Assembly: GCA_944389385.1 (NCBI GenBank) | Contig: CALXMC010000001.1 | Span: 124,001 to 188,000 of the forward strand | DNA length: 64,000 nucleotides | DNA from: an uncultured Alphaproteobacteria bacterium | GTDB lineage: Bacteria > Pseudomonadota > Alphaproteobacteria > Rs-D84 | Direction: 5' to 3' | Shown: positions 43,730 through 54,000 of the stretch, piece after piece | How the letters are laid out: each line of letters begins with the position of its first letter | Position numbering within the stretch: the stretch's first letter is position 1 | Notes under the pieces: model-generated | The model's database searches: none | Seen by the model: only the letters and a program-made list of their open reading frames with translations | Told to the model about the DNA's origin: nothing | Position numbers and translations under genes: made by a program

Positions 43730-45367
43730 TCAGTACACCCCCGGTCGATCCAACAAACCAACCCAGCGTTCCAATTCATCAACGCCAATAATACCCTGCA
43801 ACATCAACGACATGGCGGCTTCTTTCAACGTACGACCATCCATTTCTTCCAACCAGTATTTATACGCATTGTCAGTATCACCAGCCAACGCCATACGTAA
43901 AAATTCACTGTTTGTAATAATAATTTCGCCGGCCTTGACACGCCCCAAAGTCCCCGTTCCTTTGCATTCTTCGCATCCTGCGCCACGGATATATACCTGT
44001 CGCAAACCAATTTCACCAAAAGACTCTTTGACACGATGATATTCTGGGGTTTCAGGATGCTCAATCAATCTTTCACGACAATGCGGACATAATTTTTTGA
44101 ACAAACGCATAGATATTAAACCACGCATCAAAGTTTCTTCTTTTAACTTGAATGCTTCAATTCCCAAATCCAACAATCGCGTCAACGCCGACATCGCCGA
44201 ATTCGCGTGCAAAGTTGTCCAAACATTATGCCCAGACAATGCACCACGCACAGTCAATTGTGCCGCGGCCAACGTACGAATTTCCCCAACCATCAGGGTA
44301 TCTGGGTCACTGCGCAACGCGGCGGCCAGTGCCTCGGTATACTTTTCATCACGCAGTTCTTCATTTGTTGCATTTACAACAGGCATCTGATGTGCGCCGA
44401 AAATTTTTTGTTCGACCGGGTCTTCCACTGTAATCATGTTAATTTCATAATGATGTTCTTTTAACATCAACGACATATTACGCACCAAAGTCGTCGATTT
44501 ACCAGAACTGGTGGGGCCTGCAACAATTACCAACCCGGTCGGGAAAGAACGCAACCGCATCAGTAATTTTTGTTCATATTCGCCAAATTCTTGCTCGGTC
44601 TTTATTCCTTCGGACGGGTTATCGTATAACAAACGCATAACGACATAACGACTGCCGAATGCGATTGGATTAAACTGCATACGAATACTTAATATTCCAC
44701 GTGGCAAGTATAAATCTTTGGTTCCACGCAATGGGGTACGTCCGTCTTTCTGTGCAAATTGGTATTCGTTTTGTGCATAGTTTGCATTCGACATATCAGA
44801 CGATGCGAATGCGGCACGAACGAATGACTCCCCCCATCCTGAATTATATTCTAAAACAGGTTGCATACTGCCGTCGATACGGAAATAAATTGTTGTTTGA
44901 TCGGCGACCTCGATATGAATATCAGACACTTTTTGTGCGGCGGCTTTGGCGATAATATCGACAAAATCCTTTTGCATTTGATTATCATAATCTTGACGCG
45001 AACGTGTGATGCCCCCCAATCTGTTTTCGTACGCTTTATAAATACTGGACACCAATCCCAGGTCGGAATAAAACGGTATACGCATTGGGCGCGCACGTTT
45101 TTTTAACAAATCCAAAAACGCCAACACCCGTCCATCATAACGATGTGTACGCGATATAATTATTTCCCCCCCGGAAAAATACGCAATCAACCCCTGGGTA
45201 TCTTTTGGTAATTCTTGCTCACCCCCGGTTGCGGTCAGTAACTTATTTCCATTTGAAAACAAAAAATCAACAATATCTTTATTATCGGCCGTTTCCAGTC
45301 CCACTGGCACAGACGGTCTGTTTTCAACTGGTATATTTTCTAATTTTTTGTTTTCTGTTTCGTTCAT
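43730..45367 (-). CDS. pilQ: Type IVb pilus assembly ATPase (PilQ/GspE-type)
   Basis: A 545-residue secretion ATPase: Walker A GPTSSGKST, Asp box TVEDPVE, Walker B RSDPDTLMVGEIR and His box TTLHANS. A zinc site is indicated by CPHC and CEEC. It resembles PilQ of the R64 thin pilus. It powers pilin polymerisation at the inner membrane. Order is PilO-PilP-ATPase-membrane protein on the minus strand, as in R64 pilOPQR. Confidence 0.9.
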   Translation of the reverse strand: MNETENKKLENIPVENRPSVPVGLETADNKDIVDFLFSNGNKLLTATGGEQELPKDTQGLIAYFSGGEIIISRTHRYDGRVLAFLDLLKKRARPMRIPFYSDLGLVSSIYKAYENRLGGITRSRQDYDNQMQKDFVDIIAKAAAQKVSDIHIEVADQTTIYFRIDGSMQPVLEYNSGWGESFVRAAFASSDMSNANYAQNEYQFAQKDGRTPLRGTKDLYLPRGILSIRMQFNPIAFGSRYVVMRLLYDNPSEGIKTEQEFGEYEQKLLMRLRSFPTGLVIVAGPTSSGKSTTLVRNMSLMLKEHHYEINMITVEDPVEQKIFGAHQMPVVNATNEELRDEKYTEALAAALRSDPDTLMVGEIRTLAAAQLTVRGALSGHNVWTTLHANSAMSALTRLLDLGIEAFKLKEETLMRGLISMRLFKKLCPHCRERLIEHPETPEYHRVKESFGEIGLRQVYIRGAGCEECKGTGTLGRVKAGEIIITNSEFLRMALAGDTDNAYKYWLEEMDGRTLKEAAMSLMLQGIIGVDELERWVGLLDRPGVY

Positions 45368-45390
45368 GACGTCAATTGCCCAAATTTTCC

Positions 45391-46104
45391 TTAATTTGAT
45401 TTGCTGACATTTAATGTTTGTGTATCTTGCCCATTGGTAAACACAACACCTTCGTCCAAAGATATAGACTTAACAGAATACCCATCGACAATACGTCCAA
45501 CACTGATAATCTTATTTTGTCCCGTATCCAGGTTTTCGATTGTTGCTTGTAATTGAGATCCTGCGCCAATAACGTTAACCAATCTGTATTGCGCGCCAAA
45601 ATCGACACCTGCGGGCTTATCACTGTCTTCATTATTATTTGAAGTCTTACTGGTTGCGGCACGTCGTGCGGCCAGTTCTTCGGTCTCGGCCTCTAACGCT
45701 TCTTTTTCACGTTCCAAACGTGCAGCCTCGGTTTCCAATTTCGCCTGGGCATTTTCCAATTCTTTCTTTTGTTGTTCTGCACGTCCAGACAACTCGTCTA
45801 TTTCCATGTGCAGTTTTATTTTCTCGGCGGCCAATCTGTCTAACTCTAAATCCAATTGGGCGCGTTCTTTTTCTAATTCCATCAAAACCTTTTCTTGTTC
45901 CAAATCAGTAATTTGTTGGAACAATGACCCTTCTGGGTTATACCCGGCAACCGCATCAGCAGACACAGCCTCGAACTCGGCCGAGATTTCATCATCACCC
46001 GCAGCGACAGTATCAACATCTGGGGTTACATTAACCGCCCATGCCACCCCCGGCACAAACATCAGAACACCAAACATAAATCTTGATAAAATTTTATTTA
46101 GCAT
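45391..46104 (-). CDS. pilP: Type IVb pilus biogenesis protein PilP-like
   Basis: A 237-residue secreted protein: signal peptide (MFGVLMFVPGVAWA-V), a long Glu/Lys-rich coiled coil (about residues 60-150), then a small beta domain FGAQYRLVNVIGAGSQLQATIEN...SVGRIVDGYSV typical of PilP. It overlaps the PilO-like gene by 11 bp and precedes the ATPase gene by 23 bp. It would link inner-membrane components to the secretin. Confidence 0.78.
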   Translation of the reverse strand: MLNKILSRFMFGVLMFVPGVAWAVNVTPDVDTVAAGDDEISAEFEAVSADAVAGYNPEGSLFQQITDLEQEKVLMELEKERAQLDLELDRLAAEKIKLHMEIDELSGRAEQQKKELENAQAKLETEAARLEREKEALEAETEELAARRAATSKTSNNNEDSDKPAGVDFGAQYRLVNVIGAGSQLQATIENLDTGQNKIISVGRIVDGYSVKSISLDEGVVFTNGQDTQTLNVSKSN

Positions 46105-47356
46105 AGATTATCACCTCATAGTTCCAGTTACGTGTCGCCGCATCCCATGCGCAGCGTGTCATATACACCCCACCAAAATCTGCAAACATGTCCATGAATT
46201 GCATCGGGTTTAATTTTGATTCTGCGGCAACCTCTAATATATCCAGATGCACAGTATCCACACCATTGGTTAAAGTATCGGTAACCATCTGGACATCAGC
46301 CATCATATTCGAGTTTTGAAAATTCGTTAACACCGCCCGCGCCAATGTTTCAATATCACGTTCATCCAACGACGCCCGAATATCAACCGCCGGCAAAGTC
46401 GCCCGCACATACAAAGAATCATCAGATTGTTGTTGTACAAACGAACCCGGCATTAAATCCGTTGCGATTGTGTAAAAATCATCCAAAGTCCCATAATCAC
46501 GTCTGAATATCGCATCGGCATGTGTCTGCCCACACTCAACCGTTGTTTGATTCCACCCTGTAATCGGCTGCATTAAAAAGGCAATCGCCTTGTAACATAC
46601 CTGGGCCCTTTGGGCAACATCGGGTAAATATTCGTACGGCAAAACAATCGGTTCAGGTTCTGGCGCGCGTTCTATTTCAAATTGTTCATCTAACTCGCGA
46701 TTTTTTTCATCCAACCTGCGTTCATATTCAGCGGCAACCTCGGGACTGACTTGGGTCAATTCAGGTTGTGGGGTCATCATTTGAATTATCGGTTCACGAA
46801 AAAACCACAATACCCCGCCCACAAATATCAGTATTAACAAACAAGAAATAATAATTGCACGTGTACGACTGATTGGTCTTAAAGTTGCCCGCACAACACG
46901 GTTAATCAAATCAGAAATATTTCGTTCGGTTGCCCGCGGCATTCCCCACGCACCCGGCGCAAACAAAGCCCCCCAGTCGGGTATTTCAGACAACTTGAAA
47001 TATTCTGCGCGTGCATCTTTTTCGTCATTGAATAATTTATCTTCTAAAATAACGCCATTACGCACCGCAACAAGATAAAACCCACCACGAACGGCAAACA
47101 CCGCCAAAAAAGATGTATAACCACTTAAAGATTCTGCCACTGCGGCGGCGGCACTGTCCATACCACTGGCGTGTCCATATTTTCGTGCCCCCAATCCAAT
47201 CATGGCGCGATATTCAGTATACAGATTTAATTTTTTATCGACACTGCGTGCCAAAGCACGCGCATACGTACGCGCGACATAACCCGCCCCCGTTGGTTGC
47301 CAAAACAATCCAACGGCGTATTTTTTTCTGTCAATATTTATAAATTGTCCCGGCAA
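46094..47356 (-). CDS. pilO: Type IVb pilus accessory protein PilO-like
   Basis: About 420 residues: a cytoplasmic actin-like/PilM-like N-terminal part (VGLFWQPTGAGYVARTYARALARS), one transmembrane helix (AIIISCLLILIFVGGVLWFF), a coiled coil and a periplasmic C-terminal domain. This is the layout of the R64 pilin accessory protein PilO. The start is uncertain: no ATG is suitable, and the TTG at 47356 lies after AGAGAGGG and 22 nt inside the predicted transcript. The frame extends to 47428, upstream of the promoter -10 box. Confidence 0.72.
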   Translation of the reverse strand: MPGQFINIDRKKYAVGLFWQPTGAGYVARTYARALARSVDKKLNLYTEYRAMIGLGARKYGHASGMDSAAAAVAESLSGYTSFLAVFAVRGGFYLVAVRNGVILEDKLFNDEKDARAEYFKLSEIPDWGALFAPGAWGMPRATERNISDLINRVVRATLRPISRTRAIIISCLLILIFVGGVLWFFREPIIQMMTPQPELTQVSPEVAAEYERRLDEKNRELDEQFEIERAPEPEPIVLPYEYLPDVAQRAQVCYKAIAFLMQPITGWNQTTVECGQTHADAIFRRDYGTLDDFYTIATDLMPGSFVQQQSDDSLYVRATLPAVDIRASLDERDIETLARAVLTNFQNSNMMADVQMVTDTLTNGVDTVHLDILEVAAESKLNPMQFMDMFADFGGVYMTRCAWDAATRNWNYEVIIYAK

Positions 47357-47384
47357 ATTCCCTCTCTGTATACTACTTGGGATA

Positions 47385-47414
47385 ATTATATCACAAAACA
47401 AAGGTCTTTGGCAA
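47385..47414 (-). promoter_or_regulatory. Promoter of the pilus operon
   Basis: TTGCCA (47409-47414), 18-bp spacer, TATAAT (47385-47390) on the minus strand, immediately after the terminator of the preceding lipoprotein gene. Confidence 0.55.
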
Positions 47415-47430
47415 ACACAGAATAACAAAA

Positions 47431-47457
47431 AACCCGCTGTAATTATTACAACGGGTT
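47431..47457 (-). terminator. Terminator after the 47479-47919 lipoprotein gene
   Basis: AACCCG/CGGGTT (47431-47436 with 47452-47457) extended by TGTAA/TTACA, followed on the minus strand by TTTTGTT. Confidence 0.75.
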
Positions 47458-47478
47458 ATTTATTTTTACCAATTTTAA

Positions 47479-47919
47479 TTAACAGCCACCAACACCACCA
47501 TACATACTGCCTGAACAGTTCAATTGGTGTTCAACCAACACAGGTGTCGCAGTTATACTGCTTCCACCATCTTTGGCTGTACGCACATTATTCGGATGCG
47601 GGCAATCATACACATTTGCGACCAATACGAATGCACGTTCAGGCCCAAATATAACCCATTCATTTGGACGTGTACGTTGGCTGGTTATCCAGTACGCATT
47701 ACCAGGCCGTGCCTGGTCTGCGATTCTGTTTTCCAAATACGTACGCGCATCTTCCGAGTCATAAACAGACACTTCGGATTCTATTTTATATAAAAAAGTG
47801 CAACCAATTGGTTCCGCCTCTAATTGAGTAATATACTGACTGCCATTTTCGTGTTTTACCATTCCGCCACATGCGGCCAACACAAACGCAGACAACGCAA
47901 ATAAAAATAATTTTTTCAT
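47479..47919 (-). CDS. Lipoprotein, DUF4156-like
   Basis: A 146-residue lipoprotein with lipobox LAAC (MKKLFLFALSAFVLAAC). The mature part has EPIGCTFL, AYLENRI-like helix and a VANVYDCP strand, a pattern resembling DUF4156 lipoproteins such as E. coli YjeI, and a Gly/Cys tail GSMYGGVGGC. Start at MKKLFLF is favoured by AGGATGG upstream. Function unknown. Confidence 0.65.
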   Translation of the reverse strand: MKKLFLFALSAFVLAACGGMVKHENGSQYITQLEAEPIGCTFLYKIESEVSVYDSEDARTYLENRIADQARPGNAYWITSQRTRPNEWVIFGPERAFVLVANVYDCPHPNNVRTAKDGGSSITATPVLVEHQLNCSGSMYGGVGGC

Positions 47920-47946
47920 TTTATCCATCCTGGTTTTTGTATACTT

Positions 47947-48882
47947 TTATTCAATTATATCATAATTTTGTGGATCACTGAACAACTTTTTCAACACAAT
48001 ATTATTCAGCGCATGACTGCCCTTGAAAGACGTTAATTTTCCAACCACAAATCCCCCAGACGTATACATATCGCCAATTACGTCTATTATTTTATGGCGC
48101 ACAAATTCGTCTGGCCAAATTGTTTTATTCAAAGTTCCATCACCTGAATTATTCAACGCTATGACATTATTTTCATTTGCCCCACGCGCCATACCGTGTT
48201 TTTTCAAATACTCCCATTCAGAAAACTTTCCAAACGTACGCGCACGTGAAATATCATTAACAAACACATCCACAGTTTTTTCAGACCCATCAAATGAATA
48301 AGAAAAAGTCTGATTACCTATGATTTTTTCAGGATAAATTAACACAGCAGTCACATCCAAAGACATTTTATCATTTGGTTCCAGTTTTACATAGCCATTA
48401 CTTTTGCGGCCTGCGGCGGTATTTATAATCCACCATTTTATACGCGAAAAAACATTCATACCACGCCGGGCTTCGGCCGCATGGGCAACCACAGGTCTTC
48501 GTACAACTATTTTTTTTATTTTTCCATGTGTTACACCTGCGTCTATAAATTTTTGATAAAATTCGGCCGCACTGCCATCCAGTATTGGAGTTTCGGGCCC
48601 ATCTATATCTATTACTGCGCTGTCGATTCCGGCAATAAATAACGCCGCCATTAAATGTTCAATTGTTTGCACATGTGCGCCATCTGGATTACCAATTGTG
48701 GTATTACGCATTTTTGTTTCGCCCACATTGTCATACTTTGCCGGAATCAGACCTGAATTTGGTAAATCAACGCGATTAAAGAAAATTCCTTTTTTATCAA
48801 ACGGCCGCACAACCAAATGCACCGCGACCCCAGAATGAATTCCATGTCCAACAATCTCGACCGATTTTTTTAATGTTGACAT
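47947..48882 (-). CDS. lpxC: UDP-3-O-acyl-N-acetylglucosamine deacetylase LpxC
   Basis: A 311-residue zinc deacetylase that commits lipid A synthesis. Zinc and catalytic motifs are visible: TIEHLMAAL (zinc His), KIIDVIGDM (zinc His and Asp after VRH) and SHALNN (catalytic His). It opens KKSVEIVGHGIHSG as usual. An insertion VFSRIKWWIINTAAGRK is longer than typical. It overlaps lpxK by 13 bp. Confidence 0.95.
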   Translation of the reverse strand: MSTLKKSVEIVGHGIHSGVAVHLVVRPFDKKGIFFNRVDLPNSGLIPAKYDNVGETKMRNTTIGNPDGAHVQTIEHLMAALFIAGIDSAVIDIDGPETPILDGSAAEFYQKFIDAGVTHGKIKKIVVRRPVVAHAAEARRGMNVFSRIKWWIINTAAGRKSNGYVKLEPNDKMSLDVTAVLIYPEKIIGNQTFSYSFDGSEKTVDVFVNDISRARTFGKFSEWEYLKKHGMARGANENNVIALNNSGDGTLNKTIWPDEFVRHKIIDVIGDMYTSGGFVVGKLTSFKGSHALNNIVLKKLFSDPQNYDIIE

Positions 48883-49784
48883 TTGATTTTATCCCCCAAC
48901 CATTGCCAAAAATTATCATCTATTATTGTTTCCAGTTTGGCATATTTTATTTCATCACGCGCCGCATCCGGCAACCGTACCCAATCCTTTTCAGTTGTAA
49001 TTAACTTTGCTTTGCGTCGCGCAGCCAAATTCATAAGTTTTTTCAAATCATCATCTGTATACTGATAATGGTCAGCAAAAGATTTTTTTCCAACAACATT
49101 TTGTAAAGATGCGAAAAATTTTTTTGGATAACCAATACCTGCAAACGCAAATAACTTTTCACGCGCCCCGTATGGAGACACAGTTTTATTTGTTGCATAA
49201 AAAACCGGAATATCAGTCGGTAACACAAAACGTTTACGTGGGCGCGCATTACGAATAACAATTATTGCATCTGCACGTTTTATCGCCCGACGAGTTTCAC
49301 GCATCGGACCGGCCGGAATTAAAAAACCATTTCCATATCCCAAAGATTGGTCAAACACCAAAACAGATATGCTTTTTTTAATCTTTGGATTTTGAAAACC
49401 ATCATCCATAACAATGGGGGTATTATCATCTGATTGTTTATCTAATAAAATGATATTACTTTTTCTGTCACCGACATGAACCTGAATACCACTGCGCGCC
49501 AACATAACGGCTTCATCCCCGATATTACCAGTTTTGGCACTTTTTTTATACCCCCGCATAACAACAGGTGCATCCAAAAATTCAGCAATTTGGCGAACTA
49601 TTGGTGTTTTTCCAACCCCACCGGCCAAAATATTGCCGACACAAATTATCGGACGCCGTGATTTATACACACAAATTTTACGAAACAAATACACACACCG
49701 CCCAACCAGATAATAAATCCACGACACAGGCAATAACAAGAATGCCAACGGCGTTTTATGTAAAAACCACCACGGTGTTTTCAT
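48870..49784 (-). CDS. lpxK: Tetraacyldisaccharide 4'-kinase LpxK
   Basis: A 304-residue membrane-associated P-loop kinase that phosphorylates the lipid A disaccharide. The Walker A motif is GNILAGGVGKTP, followed by GDEAVMLA, VMDDGFQ and ITTEKDWVRLP. An N-terminal hydrophobic segment (LAFLLLPVSWIYYLVG) anchors it. Middle gene of DUF374-lpxK-lpxC. Confidence 0.94.
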   Translation of the reverse strand: MKTPWWFLHKTPLAFLLLPVSWIYYLVGRCVYLFRKICVYKSRRPIICVGNILAGGVGKTPIVRQIAEFLDAPVVMRGYKKSAKTGNIGDEAVMLARSGIQVHVGDRKSNIILLDKQSDDNTPIVMDDGFQNPKIKKSISVLVFDQSLGYGNGFLIPAGPMRETRRAIKRADAIIVIRNARPRKRFVLPTDIPVFYATNKTVSPYGAREKLFAFAGIGYPKKFFASLQNVVGKKSFADHYQYTDDDLKKLMNLAARRKAKLITTEKDWVRLPDAARDEIKYAKLETIIDDNFWQWLGDKIKCQH

Positions 49785-50573
49785 TTATTTTCCTTGTTTT
49801 TTAACTTTTTCAGACGCACGCAATTTTTTCTTGAACTCGGCGGCTGTTTCATCTTGCTCAACCTGGAACAAATTAAATTCGCCATCCATTTCACGCACCT
49901 GACGCACCATAATATCTTCGATTTGCTTGCGTAATTTTTCAAATTCTTCTGGGGTTACTTTGGAATCTATGAACACAGGCTTGTGTATTTTGCATGTAAT
50001 TGTTGAAAAAGGCAATGCGACCAAATACCTGTCCCAGCGTTTTTGAAACCAAGACCGTGAACAAGAATAACACACTGGAATTATCGGCGCGCCAGTCATT
50101 TTTGCAAAATATAATGCCCCATCTTGCACACGCAGCGACGGCCCGCCTGGCCCATCCGGCGACATACACATAGAATAATCACCCTGGCGTAAAATACGCA
50201 CACCTTGGCGCAGAACAGAAATTCCACCATCAGACGTACTGCCATAAATAGATTTTAACCCAAACAACCGTTGTAATTTTGCCATCATTCGCCCATCTTT
50301 GTGACGCGACGCAACGGCGTACGCACGCATCCCCCCCAGACATACAATTGGCGACAACATCATACTGCGCCCATGCCAAAACACGAATATTGCGGGTTTT
50401 CTGCGATATTTTTTGAAAATTTCCCACCCAGTAATTTTTTTACGACACGTAAAATACACAAACCATATCGCCAAAGCCATCAAACCCGCCATAATCCACT
50501 GAAAGAACGACAGGCGTAAAATCGGCTCCCAAAATTTTTTCCACAGTTTTCTGAATTTCTGATACATAAACAT
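49785..50573 (-). CDS. DUF374/LPLAT-family acyltransferase-like protein
   Basis: A 262-residue membrane protein with an N-terminal transmembrane helix and the LPLAT pattern of DUF374: FWHGRSMML (catalytic His region), DGGISVLRQGVRIL and MSPDGPGGPSLRV. The charged Lys/Glu tail is extra. Genes of this family commonly sit beside lpxK and waaA, and an acyl transfer to a lipid A or related lipid is inferred. The ATG at 50567 is an alternative start. Confidence 0.82.
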   Translation of the reverse strand: MFMYQKFRKLWKKFWEPILRLSFFQWIMAGLMALAIWFVYFTCRKKITGWEIFKKYRRKPAIFVFWHGRSMMLSPIVCLGGMRAYAVASRHKDGRMMAKLQRLFGLKSIYGSTSDGGISVLRQGVRILRQGDYSMCMSPDGPGGPSLRVQDGALYFAKMTGAPIIPVCYSCSRSWFQKRWDRYLVALPFSTITCKIHKPVFIDSKVTPEEFEKLRKQIEDIMVRQVREMDGEFNLFQVEQDETAAEFKKKLRASEKVKKQGK

Positions 50574-50668
50574 ACAACCTCTTAACGCAGATGGATTCTA
50601 GCAATAAAATATTTGGATTTCAAGACAGGACTGGGAATCATATCATAACCGTGCGATACGAAAAAAAC

Positions 50669-50697
50669 TTGACAAACACAGCAAGATATTATATAAT
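50669..50697 (+). promoter_or_regulatory. Consensus sigma70 promoter of tRNA-fMet
   Basis: TTGACA (50669-50674), 17-bp spacer, TATAAT (50692-50697): a perfect consensus, about 7 nt before the expected start and 14 nt before the mature tRNA. Confidence 0.85.
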
Positions 50698-50710
50698 CAG
50701 CACCGTTTGA

Positions 50711-50787
<77 letters not shown>

Positions 50788-50800
50788 GTTAAAATGAAAA

Positions 50801-50828
50801 ACATACCCTTGCGGTATGTTTTTTATTT
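50801..50828 (+). terminator. Terminator of tRNA-fMet
   Basis: ACATACC/GGTATGT (50801-50807 with 50813-50819), 5-nt loop, then a T-run. Confidence 0.85.
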
Positions 50829-50842
50829 TACGTGTGTTGTGT

Positions 50843-51000
50843 TGGATTTGAACCACAGAAGTAATGTGGTTCAACCGCCGAAACCAGGCGGACGGCAGTA
50901 CGCCGGTTTGCGCCAGCAAAGGTTTCCAGGTGACGAAGTAAATCCACCGCCAACAACCAGTTAAAATAAAAAATACACCCTTGCGGTATGTTTTTTATTT
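50843..51000 (+). repeat. Element with inverted T-arm and degenerate copy of the tRNA-fMet 3' end and terminator
   Basis: 50843-50858 is an exact inverted copy of the tRNA-fMet T-arm (50759-50774). It forms a 10-bp hairpin with 7-nt loop (50848-50874). Three further small hairpins follow (CCGCC/GGCGG, CGGC/GCCG, TTTGC/GCAAA). From 50940 the sequence tracks the tRNA 3' end and terminator at an offset of 172 bp, with exact runs 50954-50967 and 50978-51000; the copied terminator stem is broken by changes. Confidence 0.8.
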
Positions 51001-51090
51001 ATTCCACAACCTGCGATTATCAAATGGATTTTACAGCAAAAATATGCAATAATGTCCACAATAATTACTAATAAACGAAAGAGGTAAATT

Positions 51091-54000
51091 ATGGCTACTG
51101 CAAACGACCTGCATAAAGATAATCGCGTACGTTCAAATTATTCTGATGAAAACCAATATTTATTGGATCGTATTGCGATCGATGTATATTTTGAAATGGG
51201 GATTATTGACGAAACCCAACATGACGCGTCTGATCCACAATCGACAATATCAGTATTACAATCCATTTCCCCATTAAACGAAGAACAACAACATAAATTT
51301 TCCACATTATTTATCGACAAAATAATAAACAACCAAGATTTGTTGTGCATGGTTCCGCCAATAACATTGGCCTATGCGTACGAAGAATTAAAAAAACAAC
51401 GTTCCGAAAATCCTGATGATTTGGAAATCACAAACAAACTGAACACTGTCGCAGAACGCATAGATACATTATCAACCGACTTTCATACCAATATAGGATT
51501 TTATTACGCCGACCCATCCAACATTGCAGACGTTTATGATGGATACCAAAAAATGTTCCAGGCACGAATCCAGGATGTATCTGACGAAAAACAACAAGAA
51601 ATTCGCAGCAATTCAGACAAATTAGAACAGTTAATTCAAACATACGACGAAAAGTGGGGTATTTCTGATACAGAAAATATATCACCTGAAACACTGGAAC
51701 ACAATTGGGACGAATTGTCCAAAAGATTAAACAATATAAACGTATCAGACACAACATTAAGCCAGGCCGCAAAATATAAATTCTTGGACAAGGACAATAA
51801 TCCTATTCCGCAATTTATCGACGCGAATGGCGCGCCACAACAAGATTACAAAGATGGTTATAAATTGGACGAAAACGGCCGTTTACAGCGCGTTATCGAC
51901 CTGTCACGCCAAGATATAGCAATGCGTGATGTCGCCACATACGACGAAAGCAAAACTGACGAAGAATATCAGTCCGAATTGGACGACCAGTTAATGTTAA
52001 AACTGTTCGAAATTGACACGGTTGATAAAGTAATCCAGGGCGCTGCCGAAGACCCAGAACAATTTACAAATCCAAAATTTTTGGAAGAATTCAAACAAAA
52101 CCTGTCCCGTGACGGCGGCAGCATTACTGAAAACGGATACCAATCCGCCATGGATAATCAGGTAAATCAAGTCGCAGGTTTTGTCGGTCGTATAAAAACT
52201 AAATTTAACAAAACAAAAAATAAAATATCAAACTTTGCAAACAAAGTTTTCACCCCAATTCGTGACATAGATAAACGCGCCAAAGATCGCGGCGATGCGG
52301 GTTCGCGTGAAGATTTACGTAAAACCAGAATGGAATTTTTCCTGCGTATATTAAAGGGATTTGGCTGCGCATTTTTATTCAGTGCCGCAATAACCGTTGT
52401 TGCAACTGCTGCGGCCGCAACCGCAGGGATAAGTGTCGCTGTTGCCGTCGCCGCAATCGGCGTTGTGGCCGGTATAGCCATGGGTGCGATTCAAATACAC
52501 AAATGGCGTAAACAACAATTATCCAATGGCAAACCTGCAACATTGGCGGCTTTGTTAAAAGACAAACGCATGGTTGCATCATTGGGCACAACCGCTTTAG
52601 CATCTGTTGCGATGATATTCGGTGCCGCAGGATTGGCCACGGCCGCCACAGCACTTGGGTTCGGCGCATTGGCATTGGGTGGCACATCAAACGCGATGCA
52701 AATGTACAAAGACGCCAAAAAGGCGGGATTTTCACGCAAAGAATCTTTGACATGGTCGATTGCGAACGCCGTTGCGATTGCGCTGGGTGGCATTGCGGGG
52801 CGTGCCACTGCCAATGCAGGAATCAACGCGTTTAATCAAAACAATCCTGAAAATACATTATTTCAAACAAAAGACACAGCCCAAGAAGTCAGAACAACCA
52901 CAGAAACAAAAACTGAAACAGTTTATACATCTGACGCATTGGATAACGCAAAACGAATTGCCGAAATGTGGTATCAAGACAACCCAGAATTATTACAACA
53001 ACGCGTGGATTTGATAAACCAATATAACGCTGCGAACGGGACAAATATCGATCCATATCGTGCAATAATGTTAAACGCCGATGCGGGCGCGCGTGTTCCA
53101 AACAATATGGCATTACATGTTGATGGCGGTGGCGTTGAATACAGCGGTGGTTATCATACAGTACTGACACGTCAATGGGCCATGGATAACGGATTTTCAA
53201 TGGATGATGTATCTGATTTGCGAAATCTGTTTATGGCGGATGGATCGATTAACCCAGACGGTATTTCCGCTGCAATGAAAATCGATCCACATGTTTCCGC
53301 TATTAACGAGGTTGGCACAGTAACTGCCGGCAACACCCCGCATTACGATGGTGTATTACATCAAAATACAGTTGATGCCAATGGTGTGCCTGTACATGAC
53401 GTTTATGCAAATGGCGACAGTCCATTTACAACACAAACAACAACTGTGTTGAATCAAGAAACAATAAATGTTGATACATATACGCCGGTTAATGTTCCAT
53501 GGACAATGGGTATGTTTGGAATATATAACAAAGCCAAACAAGAACTGCGCGAAATAAAAGAACGTGCCGGTGCATTATTGGACCGCATCAAAAAGGGTAA
53601 AAAGCGTAACGAACCAAAACCAGGGCCAACTCCACCAACACCTGTGCCACCCAAACCATTACCACCACACACGGACGATAAGTTATTGCCACCACACGTG
53701 GATGATAAATTGTTACCACCATATAAAGAGCCTAAATTATTACCCGAGCATCAAAAGAAACGCATTTTGCGCATCACCCGTGCCCAGGCAAATAATTTAA
53801 ATCTTTTACCAAAACAAATAAAAGAACTGGAAGAAAAACGTCAGCAAAATCCAGGTAAAAAACAGGCCGACACCATGTGGGCAAAACAAAAAAAGTTACA
53901 ACAAGAACTTGATACTTTGCTGAATAAACTGGGTCGTCCAACGGATGCAGAACTGGATGCGGCAAAACAAGACGCGTTCCGTCGCTATGATTTGGAAAAT

